This document shows positions 8,725-18,143 of a stretch of 64,000 nucleotides of DNA, in pieces. Position numbers and translations under genes: made by a program. The notes below the pieces were generated by a model. The model did not search any database. It was not told the origin of the DNA and saw nothing but the letters and a program-made list of their open reading frames with translations. Source of the stretch: Pseudomonas khorasanensis (GTDB lineage Bacteria > Pseudomonadota > Gammaproteobacteria > Pseudomonadales > Pseudomonadaceae); NCBI RefSeq assembly GCF_014268505.2, contig NZ_JABWQP020000009.1, forward strand, positions 124,001-188,000, read 5' to 3'. Each line of letters opens with the position of its first letter. Positions within the stretch are counted from its first letter, which is position 1.

Positions 8725-9873
8725 TTATTTTGCGGTGAACTTCAGGATCACGCTGTGGGCATAGGTCTGCCCTGGATCAAGACGTGTGCTCGGGAAGTTC
8801 GGCTGGTTCGGCGAGTCCGGGTAGTGCTGGGTTTCGAGGGTAAACGCGCCCCAGTGCGGATAGACCTTGCCACCCTTGCCCTTGACCGTGCCGTCGAGGA
8901 AGTTGCTGGTGTAGAACTGCACGCCCGGCTCGGTGGTAAAGAGCTGGAGCGTGCGCCCCGATTGCGGGTCGCTGACTTCAGTGGCGATTTCGCTGATATC
9001 GCCTTTGGTGTTCAGCGCCCAGTTGAAGTCGAACCCGCCCTGTTTCGGCTCGGCGAATTTCAGCTGCGGATGGTCAGCCTTGATATGCGTGCCGATCGCG
9101 GTCGGTTTGGTGAAATCCATCGGCGTGCCCGCCACGGGCGCCAGCTCTCCGGTCGGGATCAGCTTGGCCGTCACCGGCGTGTAATGGCTGGCGTTCAGCG
9201 TGGCGACCTGCTTGAGAATGTCACCATTGCCGGCGCCGGCAAGGTTGAAGTAGCTGTGGTTGGTCAGGTTGAGCACGGTGGGTTTGTCAGTGCTGGCCTT
9301 GTAGTCGATGCGCAGTTCGTTGTTGTCGGTCAGGCGATAGGTCACTTCGGTGGTCAGATTGCCGGGAAAGCCCATTTCTCCGTCAGCCGACAAATAAGTC
9401 AGGGTCACGCCGACCGAATCCTTGTCCCTGGTTTCCTGCGCTTTCCAGACCTTCTTGTCGAAGCCCTGAGTGCCGCCATGCAGAGAATTGGTCTTGTCAT
9501 TCTGTGGCACTTGATAGCGCTTGCCGTCGAGTTTAAAGGCACCGTCGGCGAGGCGATTGCCGAAGCGGCCAATGGTCGCGCCAAAGTAGGCGGTGCCTTT
9601 CTGGTAGCCCTGCACATCATCGAAACCCAGCACCACGTCGTCGAACTTGCCGTGCTTGTCGGCAACTTTCAGCGCTTGCAGGGTCGCGCCGTAAGTGATG
9701 ACGGTGGCTTGCATGCCGTGGCTGTTGCGCAGGATGTATTGCTCGACGGGCGTGCCGTCATTGGTTTTGCCGAAGGCTTTGTGTTCAGCGGACAGGCCCG
9801 CCGCGTTGGCGCAAAGGGTCGTGATCATGAGGGACAGTCCGAGGCCGGAGAGCATGTGACGTGATTGAAGCAT
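8725..9873 (-). CDS. galM: Secreted aldose 1-epimerase (mutarotase)
   Basis: This 382-residue protein interconverts alpha and beta anomers of aldoses. An N-terminal signal peptide (LSGLGLSLMITTLCANAAG) points to the periplasm, unlike cytoplasmic GalM. Family motifs include GATIGRFGNRLADG, NSLHGGTQGFDKKVW, the catalytic-His segment LTNHSYFNLAG and the C-terminal LETQHYPDSPNQ with the catalytic Glu. The start at 9873 is preceded by AAGGAAGG. No sugar-uptake genes adjoin it, so the sugar served is unclear. A pair of 8-bp inverted arms (AATTAGTC at 9911 and GACTAATT at 9983) lies in its upstream region. Confidence 0.88.
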   Translation of the reverse strand: MLQSRHMLSGLGLSLMITTLCANAAGLSAEHKAFGKTNDGTPVEQYILRNSHGMQATVITYGATLQALKVADKHGKFDDVVLGFDDVQGYQKGTAYFGATIGRFGNRLADGAFKLDGKRYQVPQNDKTNSLHGGTQGFDKKVWKAQETRDKDSVGVTLTYLSADGEMGFPGNLTTEVTYRLTDNNELRIDYKASTDKPTVLNLTNHSYFNLAGAGNGDILKQVATLNASHYTPVTAKLIPTGELAPVAGTPMDFTKPTAIGTHIKADHPQLKFAEPKQGGFDFNWALNTKGDISEIATEVSDPQSGRTLQLFTTEPGVQFYTSNFLDGTVKGKGGKVYPHWGAFTLETQHYPDSPNQPNFPSTRLDPGQTYAHSVILKFTAK

Positions 9874-10117
9874 GTTGACCTTCCTTTTTGTTGTTGTTCT
9901 CAGAATTCGTAATTAGTCAGGCTATTGAATATCTCGCAGGAGATTTATAGCGGATTTACCTGTCAACGCAAATATAAAGTCCGACTAATTGCTGTCTGGC
10001 AAAGAGCCGAAGGTCGGTTAATCGCCCCGACACTGCACTTTTTCGCAATCGGTGGCTCTATCCATGGCCAGGATGCGGTGACTCCCGCCGCACAGGAACG
10101 TGCCTGTCCGAGAATTC

Positions 10118-10867
10118 ATGCCGAGTGTTGTTGCCCTGATTACCGCCGCTTTCCGCCGCCCCTGTCTGCTGCTGGCCTTCCTGTCCTCATTTTTGTTAAA
10201 CGGCTGCAGCCACCAGAACGGCAATGGTTTCATCAATCAAATGCGTGAAGGGCAGCCGCAGGAATTCCTGCAGACCAGTGTTGACCGCATGGCGACCCTG
10301 GCCATGCGCGACAACCTCGACAGCCTTTATCGGCTGATGGGCAAGCTCTACCTGCGCAACCCGGAAGAGCTGCGCAAATCCGGTTTCCTCAACATCAACA
10401 CTGCGGTGAAACAGGTGCGCCTGGCCGTCGAGCAACAGCAGCCGTTGCCGGTGCTGGGCGGGCGCAAGGATCTGGCGGCGCTGAGCTATGCCATGAGCCC
10501 GGAATTCCTCGGTGACCGTGTCGGCGCCTTCATCTATGCGATCGGCAGCATGCTGGTCACGGCACATGGCAACCGCACCGAGTTCTACATGACCGATGCG
10601 ATCAACCCGACCTTCGTGCACAACGCCGCGCGCAACATCGAAAAGGCCATGTGGATTCTGTCGCAACGACAGAACAAGGAAGGCCAGCCGCTGTTGTTCT
10701 CCAACGAGATTTCCGAAGAGGGCACCAACCTGAGCTTCGCCACCGAGTTCAGCAAAGTCGTTGCGCGCCTGGATTTGCTCACGCAGATGCTGGACGAGCG
10801 CTATCGAAGGATCGGCTTGAACTATGCGCAGAGCCTTCTGTTTTTGAATTTTTTGCCGGTGCAATAA
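10118..10867 (+). CDS. Predicted lipoprotein of unknown function
   Basis: About 249 residues with an N-terminal hydrophobic stretch and lipobox LLNGC, so probably lipid-anchored. The rest is mostly helical and soluble-looking with no motif I recognise; it contains a conserved-looking region around NPTFVHNAARNIEKAMWILSQR. The ATG at 10118 gives a normal signal peptide; a GTG at 10100 in frame is an alternative. The 79-bp gap to the MFS gene and a palindrome there suggest separate promoters. Confidence 0.7.
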   Translation: MPSVVALITAAFRRPCLLLAFLSSFLLNGCSHQNGNGFINQMREGQPQEFLQTSVDRMATLAMRDNLDSLYRLMGKLYLRNPEELRKSGFLNINTAVKQVRLAVEQQQPLPVLGGRKDLAALSYAMSPEFLGDRVGAFIYAIGSMLVTAHGNRTEFYMTDAINPTFVHNAARNIEKAMWILSQRQNKEGQPLLFSNEISEEGTNLSFATEFSKVVARLDLLTQMLDERYRRIGLNYAQSLLFLNFLPVQ

Positions 10868-10907
10868 AAACCGTCGATCGCATGCGCGAGCTAATATTTG
10901 TATACAA

Positions 10908-10917
10908 TCCGCAGCCT
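10908..10917. promoter_or_regulatory. TTGTATACAA palindrome, possible operator
   Basis: A perfect 10-bp palindrome 30 bp before the MFS start. It resembles half-sites bound by GntR-family regulators and overlaps a plausible -10 (TATACAAT). No cognate regulator adjoins it. Confidence 0.35.
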
Positions 10918-10946
10918 CGATTGATCCAAATGGAGCTGCACCTGTC

Positions 10947-12161
10947 ATGACCGATCCTGCAAGCGCCGATTACAGCCGCGTTGATCACACCGCTCGCGCC
11001 GACAGGCTGCCCTATGCCGCGTTGCTCGCGTTCGCCATGACCGGCTTCATCGCCATCCTCACCGAAACCTTGCCCGCCGGGCTTTTACCGCAAATCGGCG
11101 CCGGCCTGAACGTCAGCGAAGTGTTCGCCGGGCAACTGGTGACCCTGTATGCGCTGGGCTCGATTGTTGCGGCGATCCCGCTGACCGTGGCCACCCGTCG
11201 CTGGCCACGGCGACGGGTGTTGCTGATGACGGTGGGCGGTTTTTTGCTGTTCAACACCGTCACCACGTTTTCCAGTCATTACGGTCTGACGCTGGCTTCG
11301 CGATTTCTCGCCGGGATGGCGGCGGGGTTGTCGTGGGGGATCATGGCCGGTTACGCACGGGGCATCGTCCCGGTGCATCAGCAGGGGCGGGCGCTGGCGA
11401 TCGCCATGCTTGGCACGCCGGTGGCACTGTCGCTGGGCACGCCGGCGGGAACATGGCTGGGCAATCTGATCGGCTGGCGTGCCTCGTTCGGCATCATGTC
11501 GGCGCTGGCGCTGGTATTGGCTGCATGGATTGTCATTGCGGTACCGGATCGTCCGGGGCAAACCGGTACCGAGCGTTTGCCGCTGCTGCAATCGTTGCGC
11601 TTGCCGGGTGTGCGCCCAGTGCTGTTCGTGGTGCTGACGTGGATGCTCGGGCACAACATTCTTTACACCTACATCGCACCGTTTCTGATGCAGGCCGGTC
11701 TGGCTGAGCGGGTGGATCTGGTGCTGCTGGTGTTTGGCCTGTGTTCGCTGGCTGGGATCTGGATCATCGGCCTGCTGGTGGATCGCTGGTTGCGCTGGCT
11801 GACGCTGATCAGTCTGGGTGTGTTCGCGCTCACCGCGCTGGTTCTCGCGCTCGCTGCGCCTTCGCCCATGCTGATTTATGTCTGCATGGCCGTGTGGGGT
11901 TTGTCATTCGGCGGCTCGGCCACCTTGCTGCTGACCTCGGCGGCGGATTCGGCTGGTGAGCACGTCGATGTCGTCCAGGCGATGTTGACCACGTCGTGGA
12001 ACGTGGCGATTGCTGGCGGTGGCTTGTTTGGCGGCTTGCTGCTGGACCGGGCGGGGGCGATGTCGTTTCCATGGGCGCTGCTGATTCTTTCCCTCATTGC
12101 ACTGGCCACGGTGTGGATCAACAAAAACCACAGCTTCAAACCGGGACGGCGGGTGCATTGA
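10947..12161 (+). CDS. MFS transporter, DHA1-type efflux family
   Basis: A 404-residue membrane protein with about 12 hydrophobic segments and the MFS loop RRWPRRRVLL between segments 2 and 3. The opening FAMTGFIAILTETLPAGLLPQI is typical of the DHA1 sugar/drug exporter group. Export of a small molecule across the inner membrane by proton antiport is the family expectation; substrate is unknown. Confidence 0.85.
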   Translation: MTDPASADYSRVDHTARADRLPYAALLAFAMTGFIAILTETLPAGLLPQIGAGLNVSEVFAGQLVTLYALGSIVAAIPLTVATRRWPRRRVLLMTVGGFLLFNTVTTFSSHYGLTLASRFLAGMAAGLSWGIMAGYARGIVPVHQQGRALAIAMLGTPVALSLGTPAGTWLGNLIGWRASFGIMSALALVLAAWIVIAVPDRPGQTGTERLPLLQSLRLPGVRPVLFVVLTWMLGHNILYTYIAPFLMQAGLAERVDLVLLVFGLCSLAGIWIIGLLVDRWLRWLTLISLGVFALTALVLALAAPSPMLIYVCMAVWGLSFGGSATLLLTSAADSAGEHVDVVQAMLTTSWNVAIAGGGLFGGLLLDRAGAMSFPWALLILSLIALATVWINKNHSFKPGRRVH

Positions 12162-12266
12162 TTTTTAAAGATATGGCATAACGATAGACCGCATCGATAT
12201 ATGTGGTTATAAGAAAAATCGCTATGCTGCGGGCCAGATTTTCCTGTCGTTTTTCTGGACGGTTTA

Positions 12267-13052
12267 ATGGAATTGGCAAATTTCGGCCTGGTGATTGCCG
12301 GGCTGGTGGTGGGGTTTATCGTTGGCATGACCGGTGTCGGTGGCGGGTCGTTGATGACACCGATCCTGCTGTGGTTCGGCATCAACCCTGCAACGGCAGT
12401 GGGCACAGACCTGTTGTACGCGGCCATCACCAAATCCAGCGGCGTCCTCGTTCATAAAAAGAACAAGAACATCGATTGGGCCATCACCGGTTGGCTGACC
12501 CTTGGCAGCGTGCCAGCGGTGGCCATGACCCTGTGGTTCCTCAGCACCCTGCACACCGCACCCGATGCGATGAACGCCATCATCAAACAGGCGCTGGGCT
12601 TTGTGCTGTTCGCCACGGCGCTGGCGATTTTCTTCAAGAAGCGCTTGCTCGAATTCGCCCACAAGCGCGCGGGCGGCAACTACAACCCGAGCGGGCCACG
12701 CCTCAATGTCATGACCGTAATCACCGGTCTGATTCTCGGCACCATGGTCGCCCTGACCTCGATCGGCGCAGGCGCACTGGGCACCGTCGCCTTGTTCATT
12801 CTGTACCCGCTGTTGCCAACCCGCCGTCTGGTCGGCACCGAAATCGCCCACGCCGTACCACTCACGCTGGTCGCAGGCCTTGGGCACGCGAGCATGGGCA
12901 ATATGGACTGGGGTGTATTGGGCTTTTTGCTGGTCGGCTCGTTGCCAGGCATCTGGCTCGGCAGCCACCTGACCGGGCGCATCTCCGATGAAGTGCTGCG
13001 CCCGTGCCTGGCAACGATGCTGGTGTTGATCGGTTACAAGCTGGCGTTCTGA
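12267..13052 (+). CDS. TauE/SafE-family membrane permease
   Basis: A 261-residue integral membrane protein with two repeats of the TauE/SafE type: VGFIVGMTGVGGGSLMTP near the N-terminus and a matching GTMVALTSIGAGALGTV in the second half. Family members move sulfite, sulfoacetate or other organosulfur anions. No sulfur genes adjoin it, so the substrate is open. Confidence 0.88.
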   Translation: MELANFGLVIAGLVVGFIVGMTGVGGGSLMTPILLWFGINPATAVGTDLLYAAITKSSGVLVHKKNKNIDWAITGWLTLGSVPAVAMTLWFLSTLHTAPDAMNAIIKQALGFVLFATALAIFFKKRLLEFAHKRAGGNYNPSGPRLNVMTVITGLILGTMVALTSIGAGALGTVALFILYPLLPTRRLVGTEIAHAVPLTLVAGLGHASMGNMDWGVLGFLLVGSLPGIWLGSHLTGRISDEVLRPCLATMLVLIGYKLAF

Positions 13053-13053
13053 G

Positions 13054-13518
13054 TCAGTTGCGAATGACGTATTTCATCACCACCACTGGGAGCTCTTCGT
13101 ACATCAGCTCCTCGACCACTTGCCAACCCAGTCGCGCATACAGCGACTGCGAAGTGTCGGTATAGAGATATAGCTCAGGTACGCCCAGCTTTTGTGCTTC
13201 TTCAACCACGCGCATAACCAGTTGCGAAGCGATCCCGCGTCCACGCTCCTCAGCCTTGACATAAACGCCCGCCAGCCACGGCGTCAGGTTCGGCCGTAGC
13301 TTCAGATCGCTTTCGATGAGCAGGGCACCGCCCAGCAGACGTGAACCGTCAAGTGCTACCACCACGCTCGGAATCGCACCTTTGCCGCAGGACTCACGCA
13401 TGTGCTCGATGCGATCCTCGACAGTTTGCCCAGGGCGAAATTCGCCCCATTCCTTGAAGTTCAGGGTAGCCAGTTCTTCGATAAATTCGGGGTGATCGCA
13501 CAGGTAGTCAATGTACAT
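13054..13518 (-). CDS. GNAT-family N-acetyltransferase
   Basis: About 154 residues. The acetyl-CoA binding motif is visible as VYVKAEERGRGIASQLVMRV, followed by LYLYTDTSQSLYARLGW, the usual GNAT end. The ATG at 13518 is preceded by GGAG; an in-frame TTG at 13533 is less likely. Acceptor substrate is unknown. It converges on the TauE gene with one base between stops. Confidence 0.88.
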   Translation of the reverse strand: MYIDYLCDHPEFIEELATLNFKEWGEFRPGQTVEDRIEHMRESCGKGAIPSVVVALDGSRLLGGALLIESDLKLRPNLTPWLAGVYVKAEERGRGIASQLVMRVVEEAQKLGVPELYLYTDTSQSLYARLGWQVVEELMYEELPVVVMKYVIRN

Positions 13519-13725
13519 GTGAGTGAACTCCAATTCGTTGGCAGAGCGGCTACCCTAATGCGCTCATAACCGGTAATCAAATCTGCGCAGCGATCGCTCC
13601 AGCATGTTGCGCAAAGTTCTCCCTGACCTAAGCTTCTGACAGGGCAATGCCTTTTCGCCACATGCCCCCGGAACAATCGCCACGATGCGCAATCAGTAGT
13701 GCGTGGATATTAAAAGGAGATGCGC

Positions 13726-14295
13726 ATGCTCATCAGGTCCCTGACCCTGACATTCTTGCTGGCGGTGGCCGGCCCCGTGTTCGCCGCCGACAGCGACTCA
13801 CCTTTGGCCGGGGACATCGGTCGCGCCCGCCCGCTGATCGTGATCGCGCAAAGCACCGTCGATCCGGTGTGGGTGAGCCTGAAAAAATCACTGGAGGATC
13901 CGGCCAACAAGAAAGGCGTCGCCGACCGCAACATCAAGGTCTACACCATTCTCAGCATGTCGGGCCAACTCGACGGCAAGGACATGGGCCAGCAGGACAC
14001 CATGGCGTTGCTGCGTTCGCTGAAGCTGGGCGCAGGGGCGTATCCGAAAGTGTTTTTGGTGGGCAAGGACGGCGAAACCAAACTGTCCGCATCGGGTGAC
14101 GAAGCCAAGGCAATGGACCTTGCAAAAATCTTCGAAACCATCGACGCCATGCCGATGGCCGAAAAAGAAGCCGCCGCTGCCGCCGCCGCGCAAACACCCG
14201 CCGCCACCGAGCCGGAACCGGCCAAAGGCGCGAAGGGGACCAAGCCGAGCAAACCAGCGAAACCGGGCAAGCCGCCGCAAATGCCGGATGATTGA
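13726..14295 (+). CDS. Exported DUF4174 protein
   Basis: About 189 residues with a signal peptide (LIRSLTLTFLLAVAGPVFAA) and a DUF4174-like core that opens RPLIVIAQSTVDP and contains YPKVFLVGKDGETKLS, a thioredoxin-like fold pattern without a CxxC. The tail is low-complexity Ala/Pro/Lys (AKGTKPSKPAKPGKPP). ATG 13726 is preferred over 13720 because AGGAG lies 7 bases upstream of it. Function is unknown. Confidence 0.75.
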   Translation: MLIRSLTLTFLLAVAGPVFAADSDSPLAGDIGRARPLIVIAQSTVDPVWVSLKKSLEDPANKKGVADRNIKVYTILSMSGQLDGKDMGQQDTMALLRSLKLGAGAYPKVFLVGKDGETKLSASGDEAKAMDLAKIFETIDAMPMAEKEAAAAAAAQTPAATEPEPAKGAKGTKPSKPAKPGKPPQMPDD

Positions 14296-14325
14296 TTGGC
14301 CGTTATCAATGCCATGCAAATGAAA

Positions 14326-14358
14326 GGGGCGAGAAGATTGATCTTCTCGCCCCTTTTT
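14326..14358 (+). terminator. Intrinsic terminator after DUF4174 gene
   Basis: Perfect 13-bp stem GGGGCGAGAAGAT / ATCTTCTCGCCCC followed by five Ts, 30 bp after the stop. Confidence 0.9.
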
Positions 14359-14457
14359 GTTGGCTACCGAGATGCAAAAATCGCAGCTTTCAACAATTCC
14401 TGTATCGAGTGAAAAACCGATCCCGCAGGCGCTGCATGACACTGCAATCTTTTGCTT

Positions 14458-15624
14458 TCAATCCGCCAAGGCACTCAGGATCGTATGCGCAATCTTGACC
14501 CGCTCAGCATTCGGGTAGTTCTTGTTGGCGAGAATCACGATACCCACGTCCCGCGACGGCACGAACGCCACGTACGCGCCAAAGCCGCGCGTGGAGCCGG
14601 TTTTGTTGAACAGCACGTTGGCCGGTTCAGGTTGCGGCGGGGTCAGCCAGTCGACTTTAAGCGGTTCCATGGCCATGGGTGTCGAGTTGCCGTTCTGCAG
14701 CTTTGCCAGACTGATCGGGTAGTCGTAGCGCTCCCAGCCCAGGCCCTGCGTCATGTCGCCGACGCGGTAGTAGCCGGTGTGGGTGTTGGCGATGGCTTTT
14801 TGCAGGTCGGGCGCAAGGCCGGCCGGTTTCAGTTGGGCCTGGACGTAACGCAGCAGGTCGGCGGCGCTGGTTTTGATGCCGTAGGCTTCGGCGTCGAGTG
14901 CGCCAGGGCTGACGCGCACCGGTTGGTCGGCGCTGTCGTAGCCTTGGGCGTAGAGCTTTGATTGCGCTTGCGGCACGGAGAGAAAAGTGTGCTGCAAGCC
15001 GAGTTTCGGCAGCAGGGTTTGCGTCATCGCCTGATCGAAGGGCTGGCCGAGGCTTTTCGCCGTCAGGTAGCCGAACAAACCCAGGCTCGGGTTGGAGTAC
15101 AGACGATGGCTGCCGGCCGGAAACTGCGGTTTCCACTGCTGGTAATAGGCGAGCATCTTGTCGGAAGAATCCGCTTGAGCGGGGAATTGCAGCGGCAGTC
15201 CACCGGCGCTGTAGGTGCCCAGTTGCAGCACGCTAATGTCGTCGAATGCGCTGCCTTTGAGTTCCGGCCAAAGCTCGCTGGCCTTGCTCGACAGGTCGAG
15301 TCGGCCTGTAGCTTGCGCTAAACCTGCGAGGGTGGCGGTGAAGGTTTTGCTCACAGAGCCGACTTCGAAAAGGGTGTTTTCGCTGACCTTTTGCCCGGTA
15401 TCTTTGGCGGCGATTCCGTAGTTAAAGTAATGCGCCTGGCCGTTCAGGGTGAGCGCCACTGTCAGGCCCTGGATGTTGTTTTGTTGAATGGCCGGGGTCA
15501 CGGCTTGCGTAACTAGGGCCTGCAATTGCGCCTCCGTGGGGGTGGCGGCATGGCAGGCAGCGCTGCTGAAGAATACCGCGAAAGCGCTGTAGGAAAAGAC
15601 CTTGCTCGGCTTGAAGGAACACAT
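14458..15624 (-). CDS. ampC: Class C beta-lactamase (AmpC)
   Basis: A 388-residue periplasmic serine beta-lactamase. From the chosen ATG at 15624 there is a signal peptide (SYSAFAVFFSSAACHA) and the class C active-site set: S90-V-S-K93, Y176-S-N178 and K341-T-G343. Upstream in-frame codons run through the ampR promoter and are not credible; GGAGAG lies just before 15624. Divergent from ampR, the usual arrangement for AmpR-controlled inducible expression in response to cell-wall fragments. Confidence 0.95.
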   Translation of the reverse strand: MCSFKPSKVFSYSAFAVFFSSAACHAATPTEAQLQALVTQAVTPAIQQNNIQGLTVALTLNGQAHYFNYGIAAKDTGQKVSENTLFEVGSVSKTFTATLAGLAQATGRLDLSSKASELWPELKGSAFDDISVLQLGTYSAGGLPLQFPAQADSSDKMLAYYQQWKPQFPAGSHRLYSNPSLGLFGYLTAKSLGQPFDQAMTQTLLPKLGLQHTFLSVPQAQSKLYAQGYDSADQPVRVSPGALDAEAYGIKTSAADLLRYVQAQLKPAGLAPDLQKAIANTHTGYYRVGDMTQGLGWERYDYPISLAKLQNGNSTPMAMEPLKVDWLTPPQPEPANVLFNKTGSTRGFGAYVAFVPSRDVGIVILANKNYPNAERVKIAHTILSALAD

Positions 15625-15783
15625 GATTGAATCACTCTCCATGAGTGTCGATTGTTGTATCCCGCTACACTGCGGGTGATTTTTCATCGGTCGGCTGATC
15701 AGCGCGGCTAATTTAGGCACGCCGGCCTCATTCGACAAACGATGAAATCTCGCACGAGCCATTAGAAAATTTTGGGACAGCGC
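15625..15783. promoter_or_regulatory. ampC-ampR divergent control region
   Basis: The 159-bp gap between the two divergent starts must hold both promoters and, by analogy with known ampR-ampC pairs, the AmpR site. An AT-centred patch around GGCTAATTTAGGC (near 15705-15717) is the best candidate for a LysR-type T-N11-A site, but I cannot fix it. Confidence 0.4.
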
Positions 15784-16656
15784 ATGATTCGACCGCAACT
15801 GCCGCTCAACGCTCTGCGTGCTTTCGAGGCGTCGGCGCGTCATCTGAGCTTCACTCGCGCTGCCGTGGAGTTGTGCGTGACGCAAGCTGCCGTGAGCCAT
15901 CAGGTCAAAAGCCTCGAAGCGCAACTTAACCTCACGCTGTTCAAACGTCTGCCCCGTGGGCTGTTGCTGACCAGTGAAGGGGAGACGTTGCTGCCGGTGC
16001 TCAGTACTTCATTCGATCACATTGCGCAGGTGCTCGAACGCCTGGCCGGGGGGCAGTATCGCGAAACGTTGACCGTCGGCGCGGTGGGCACGTTTGCCGT
16101 GGGTTGGCTGTTGCCGAGGCTGGCGGACTTTCGGGCGAAACATCCGCTGGTAGATTTACGCCTCTCGACCCATAACAACCGGGTGGATGTGGCGGCAGAA
16201 GGGCTGGATTACGCGATTCGCTTTGGCGCCGGGGCGTGGCATGGCATCGAGGCGACACGCTTGCTCGAAGCGCCGCTGTCGGTGTTGTGCGTGCCCGAAA
16301 TTGCTCGGCAACTGCGCTCACCGGGCGATCTGCTGCAGCAGACGTTGTTGCGTTCGTATCGCATCGATGAATGGCCGGAATGGTTTCGCGCCGCAGGCTT
16401 GGCGACGCAGGCAGCACCGCCGCAGAGCATCGTTTTTGATTCGTCGCTGGCGATGATGGAAGTGGCGTTGCAGGGCGGCGGGGTAGCGCTGGCACCGCCG
16501 CTGATGTTCGCCCGGCAACTGGCGGCGGATGCGATCCGGCAGCCATTTGCAATTGAAATCACCACCGGCAGTTACTGGCTGACACGATTGCAGTCGCGCC
16601 CGGAATCAGCGGCGATGAAAGCATTCAAGGAGTGGCTGGTGGAAATCTCTGGCTGA
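15784..16656 (+). CDS. ampR: LysR-type regulator AmpR
   Basis: A 290-residue LysR regulator. The N-terminal helix-turn-helix (LNALRAFEASARHLSFTRAA, TQAAVSHQVKSLE) and the position opposite ampC identify AmpR. The effector domain includes GTFAVGWLLPRLADF and GLDYAIRFGAGAWHG, matching the AmpR branch. ATG at 15784 gives the expected MIRPQLPLNALRAFEA start. AmpR binds muropeptides and switches ampC on or off. Confidence 0.93.
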   Translation: MIRPQLPLNALRAFEASARHLSFTRAAVELCVTQAAVSHQVKSLEAQLNLTLFKRLPRGLLLTSEGETLLPVLSTSFDHIAQVLERLAGGQYRETLTVGAVGTFAVGWLLPRLADFRAKHPLVDLRLSTHNNRVDVAAEGLDYAIRFGAGAWHGIEATRLLEAPLSVLCVPEIARQLRSPGDLLQQTLLRSYRIDEWPEWFRAAGLATQAAPPQSIVFDSSLAMMEVALQGGGVALAPPLMFARQLAADAIRQPFAIEITTGSYWLTRLQSRPESAAMKAFKEWLVEISG

Positions 16657-16662
16657 CCCCCC

Positions 16663-16751
16663 TGTGGGAGCGAGCCTGCTCGCGAAAGCGGTGTGTCAGC
16701 AACAGCAATATCAACTGACCTGACGCCTTCGCGAGCAGGCTCGCTCCCACA
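16663..16751. repeat. Paired REP element (TGTGGGAGCGAGCC family)
   Basis: Two inverted 24-bp copies, TGTGGGAGCGAGCCTGCTCG at the left and its complement at the right, about 41 bp apart, lying between the convergent ampR and gudD genes. Confidence 0.9.
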
Positions 16752-16774
16752 GTTGAAGTCAGCAGGCTACTGAC

Positions 16775-18118
16775 TCAACGCACCAGACACGGGCGCTTGT
16801 TATCGAATTTCCACCCTGGAATCAGGAACTGCATCGCCACGCTGTCGTCCCGCGCCCCCAGGCCCATGCCTTTGTAGAGTTCGTGGGCCTTGGCCACCTG
16901 ATCCATGTCGATCTCCACACCCAGTCCCGGTTTCTTCGGCACCTGCACGCAGCCGTCGACGATTTGCAGCGGCGCCTTGGTCAGGCGCTGGCCGTCCTGC
17001 CAGATCCAGTGGGTGTCGATGGCGGTGATGTCGCCCGGTGCGGCGGCGGCGACATGGGTAAACATGGCCAGGGAAATATCGAAATGGTTGTTGGAGTGCG
17101 AGCCCCAGGTCAGGCCCCATTCATGGCACATTTGCGCGACGCGCACTGAGCCCTGCAGGGTCCAGAAATGCGGGTCGGCCAGCGGAATGTCCACCGACTG
17201 CAACTGTATCGCGTGGCCCATTTCGCGCCAGTCGGTGGCGATCATGTTGGTGGCGGTTTTCAGTCCGGTGGCGCGGCGGAATTCAGCCATGACTTCGCGA
17301 CCGGAATAACCATTTTCCGCACCGCACGGGTCTTCGGCATAAGCGAGAACGTGGTGCTGATCGCGGCACAGGCGGATCGCCTCTTTCAATGACCAGGCGC
17401 CGTTCGGATCCAGGGTGATCCGCGCGTCCGGGAAGCGCTCGGCCAGTGCGGTCACCGCCTCGATTTCGGCATCACCGCTGAGCACGCCGCCCTTGAGTTT
17501 GAAGTCCTTGAAACCGTACTTGGCGTGAGCCGCCTCGGCCAGACGGACAACCGCTTCGGCGGTCATGGCTTTTTCATGACGCACGCGGAACCAGTCGTTG
17601 TCGGCATCCGGTTCACTGCGATAAGCGAGGTCGGTTTCACGCTGATCGCCGACGTAGAACAGATAGCCCAGCATCTTCACTTCATCGCGTTGCTGACCTT
17701 CCCCGAGCAGCGCCGCCACCGGCACGTCGAGGTGTTGGCCGAGCAAGTCAAGCAGGGCGGCTTCAAGGCCGGCGACTGCATGGATGGTGATGCGCAAGTC
17801 GAAGGTTTGCAGGCCACGGCCACCGGCATCGCGGTCGGCGAAGGTCTGGCGAACCTGATTGAGAATCTTCTGATACGTGCCGATCGGGCTGCCGATGACG
17901 AGATTGCGCGCGTCTTCCAGGGTCTGGCGAATGCGCTCGCCACCGGGCACTTCGCCCACACCGGTGTGGCCGGCGTTGTCCTTGAGGATGACGATGTTGC
18001 GGGTGAAAAACGGCCCGTGGGCGCCGCTCAGGTTGAGCAGCATGCCGTCGTGGCCAGCCACCGGAATGACTTGCATCTCGGTGATGATCGGGGCTTTGGC
18101 GGTATCGTGAGCAGTCAT
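16775..18118 (-). CDS. gudD: Glucarate dehydratase
   Basis: A 447-residue enolase-superfamily enzyme that removes water from D-glucarate to give 5-keto-4-deoxyglucarate. The KxK motif (DFKLKGGV), metal ligands (LDPNGAW, AEDPCG, ATNMIATDW) and the His base (WGSHSNNHFDIS) are present, and length matches E. coli GudD (446). The ATG at 18118 has AAGGAAAAC upstream. It lies 25 bp downstream of the transporter gene, suggesting an operon under the divergent FadR-type regulator. Confidence 0.93.
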   Translation of the reverse strand: MTAHDTAKAPIITEMQVIPVAGHDGMLLNLSGAHGPFFTRNIVILKDNAGHTGVGEVPGGERIRQTLEDARNLVIGSPIGTYQKILNQVRQTFADRDAGGRGLQTFDLRITIHAVAGLEAALLDLLGQHLDVPVAALLGEGQQRDEVKMLGYLFYVGDQRETDLAYRSEPDADNDWFRVRHEKAMTAEAVVRLAEAAHAKYGFKDFKLKGGVLSGDAEIEAVTALAERFPDARITLDPNGAWSLKEAIRLCRDQHHVLAYAEDPCGAENGYSGREVMAEFRRATGLKTATNMIATDWREMGHAIQLQSVDIPLADPHFWTLQGSVRVAQMCHEWGLTWGSHSNNHFDISLAMFTHVAAAAPGDITAIDTHWIWQDGQRLTKAPLQIVDGCVQVPKKPGLGVEIDMDQVAKAHELYKGMGLGARDDSVAMQFLIPGWKFDNKRPCLVR

Positions 18119-18143
18119 TTTTGTTTTCCTTATCAAGACGAAG

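Noticed and set aside
9925..10248. Frame across the galM upstream gap
   Set aside because: Overlaps the lipoprotein start and has no domain or good SD.
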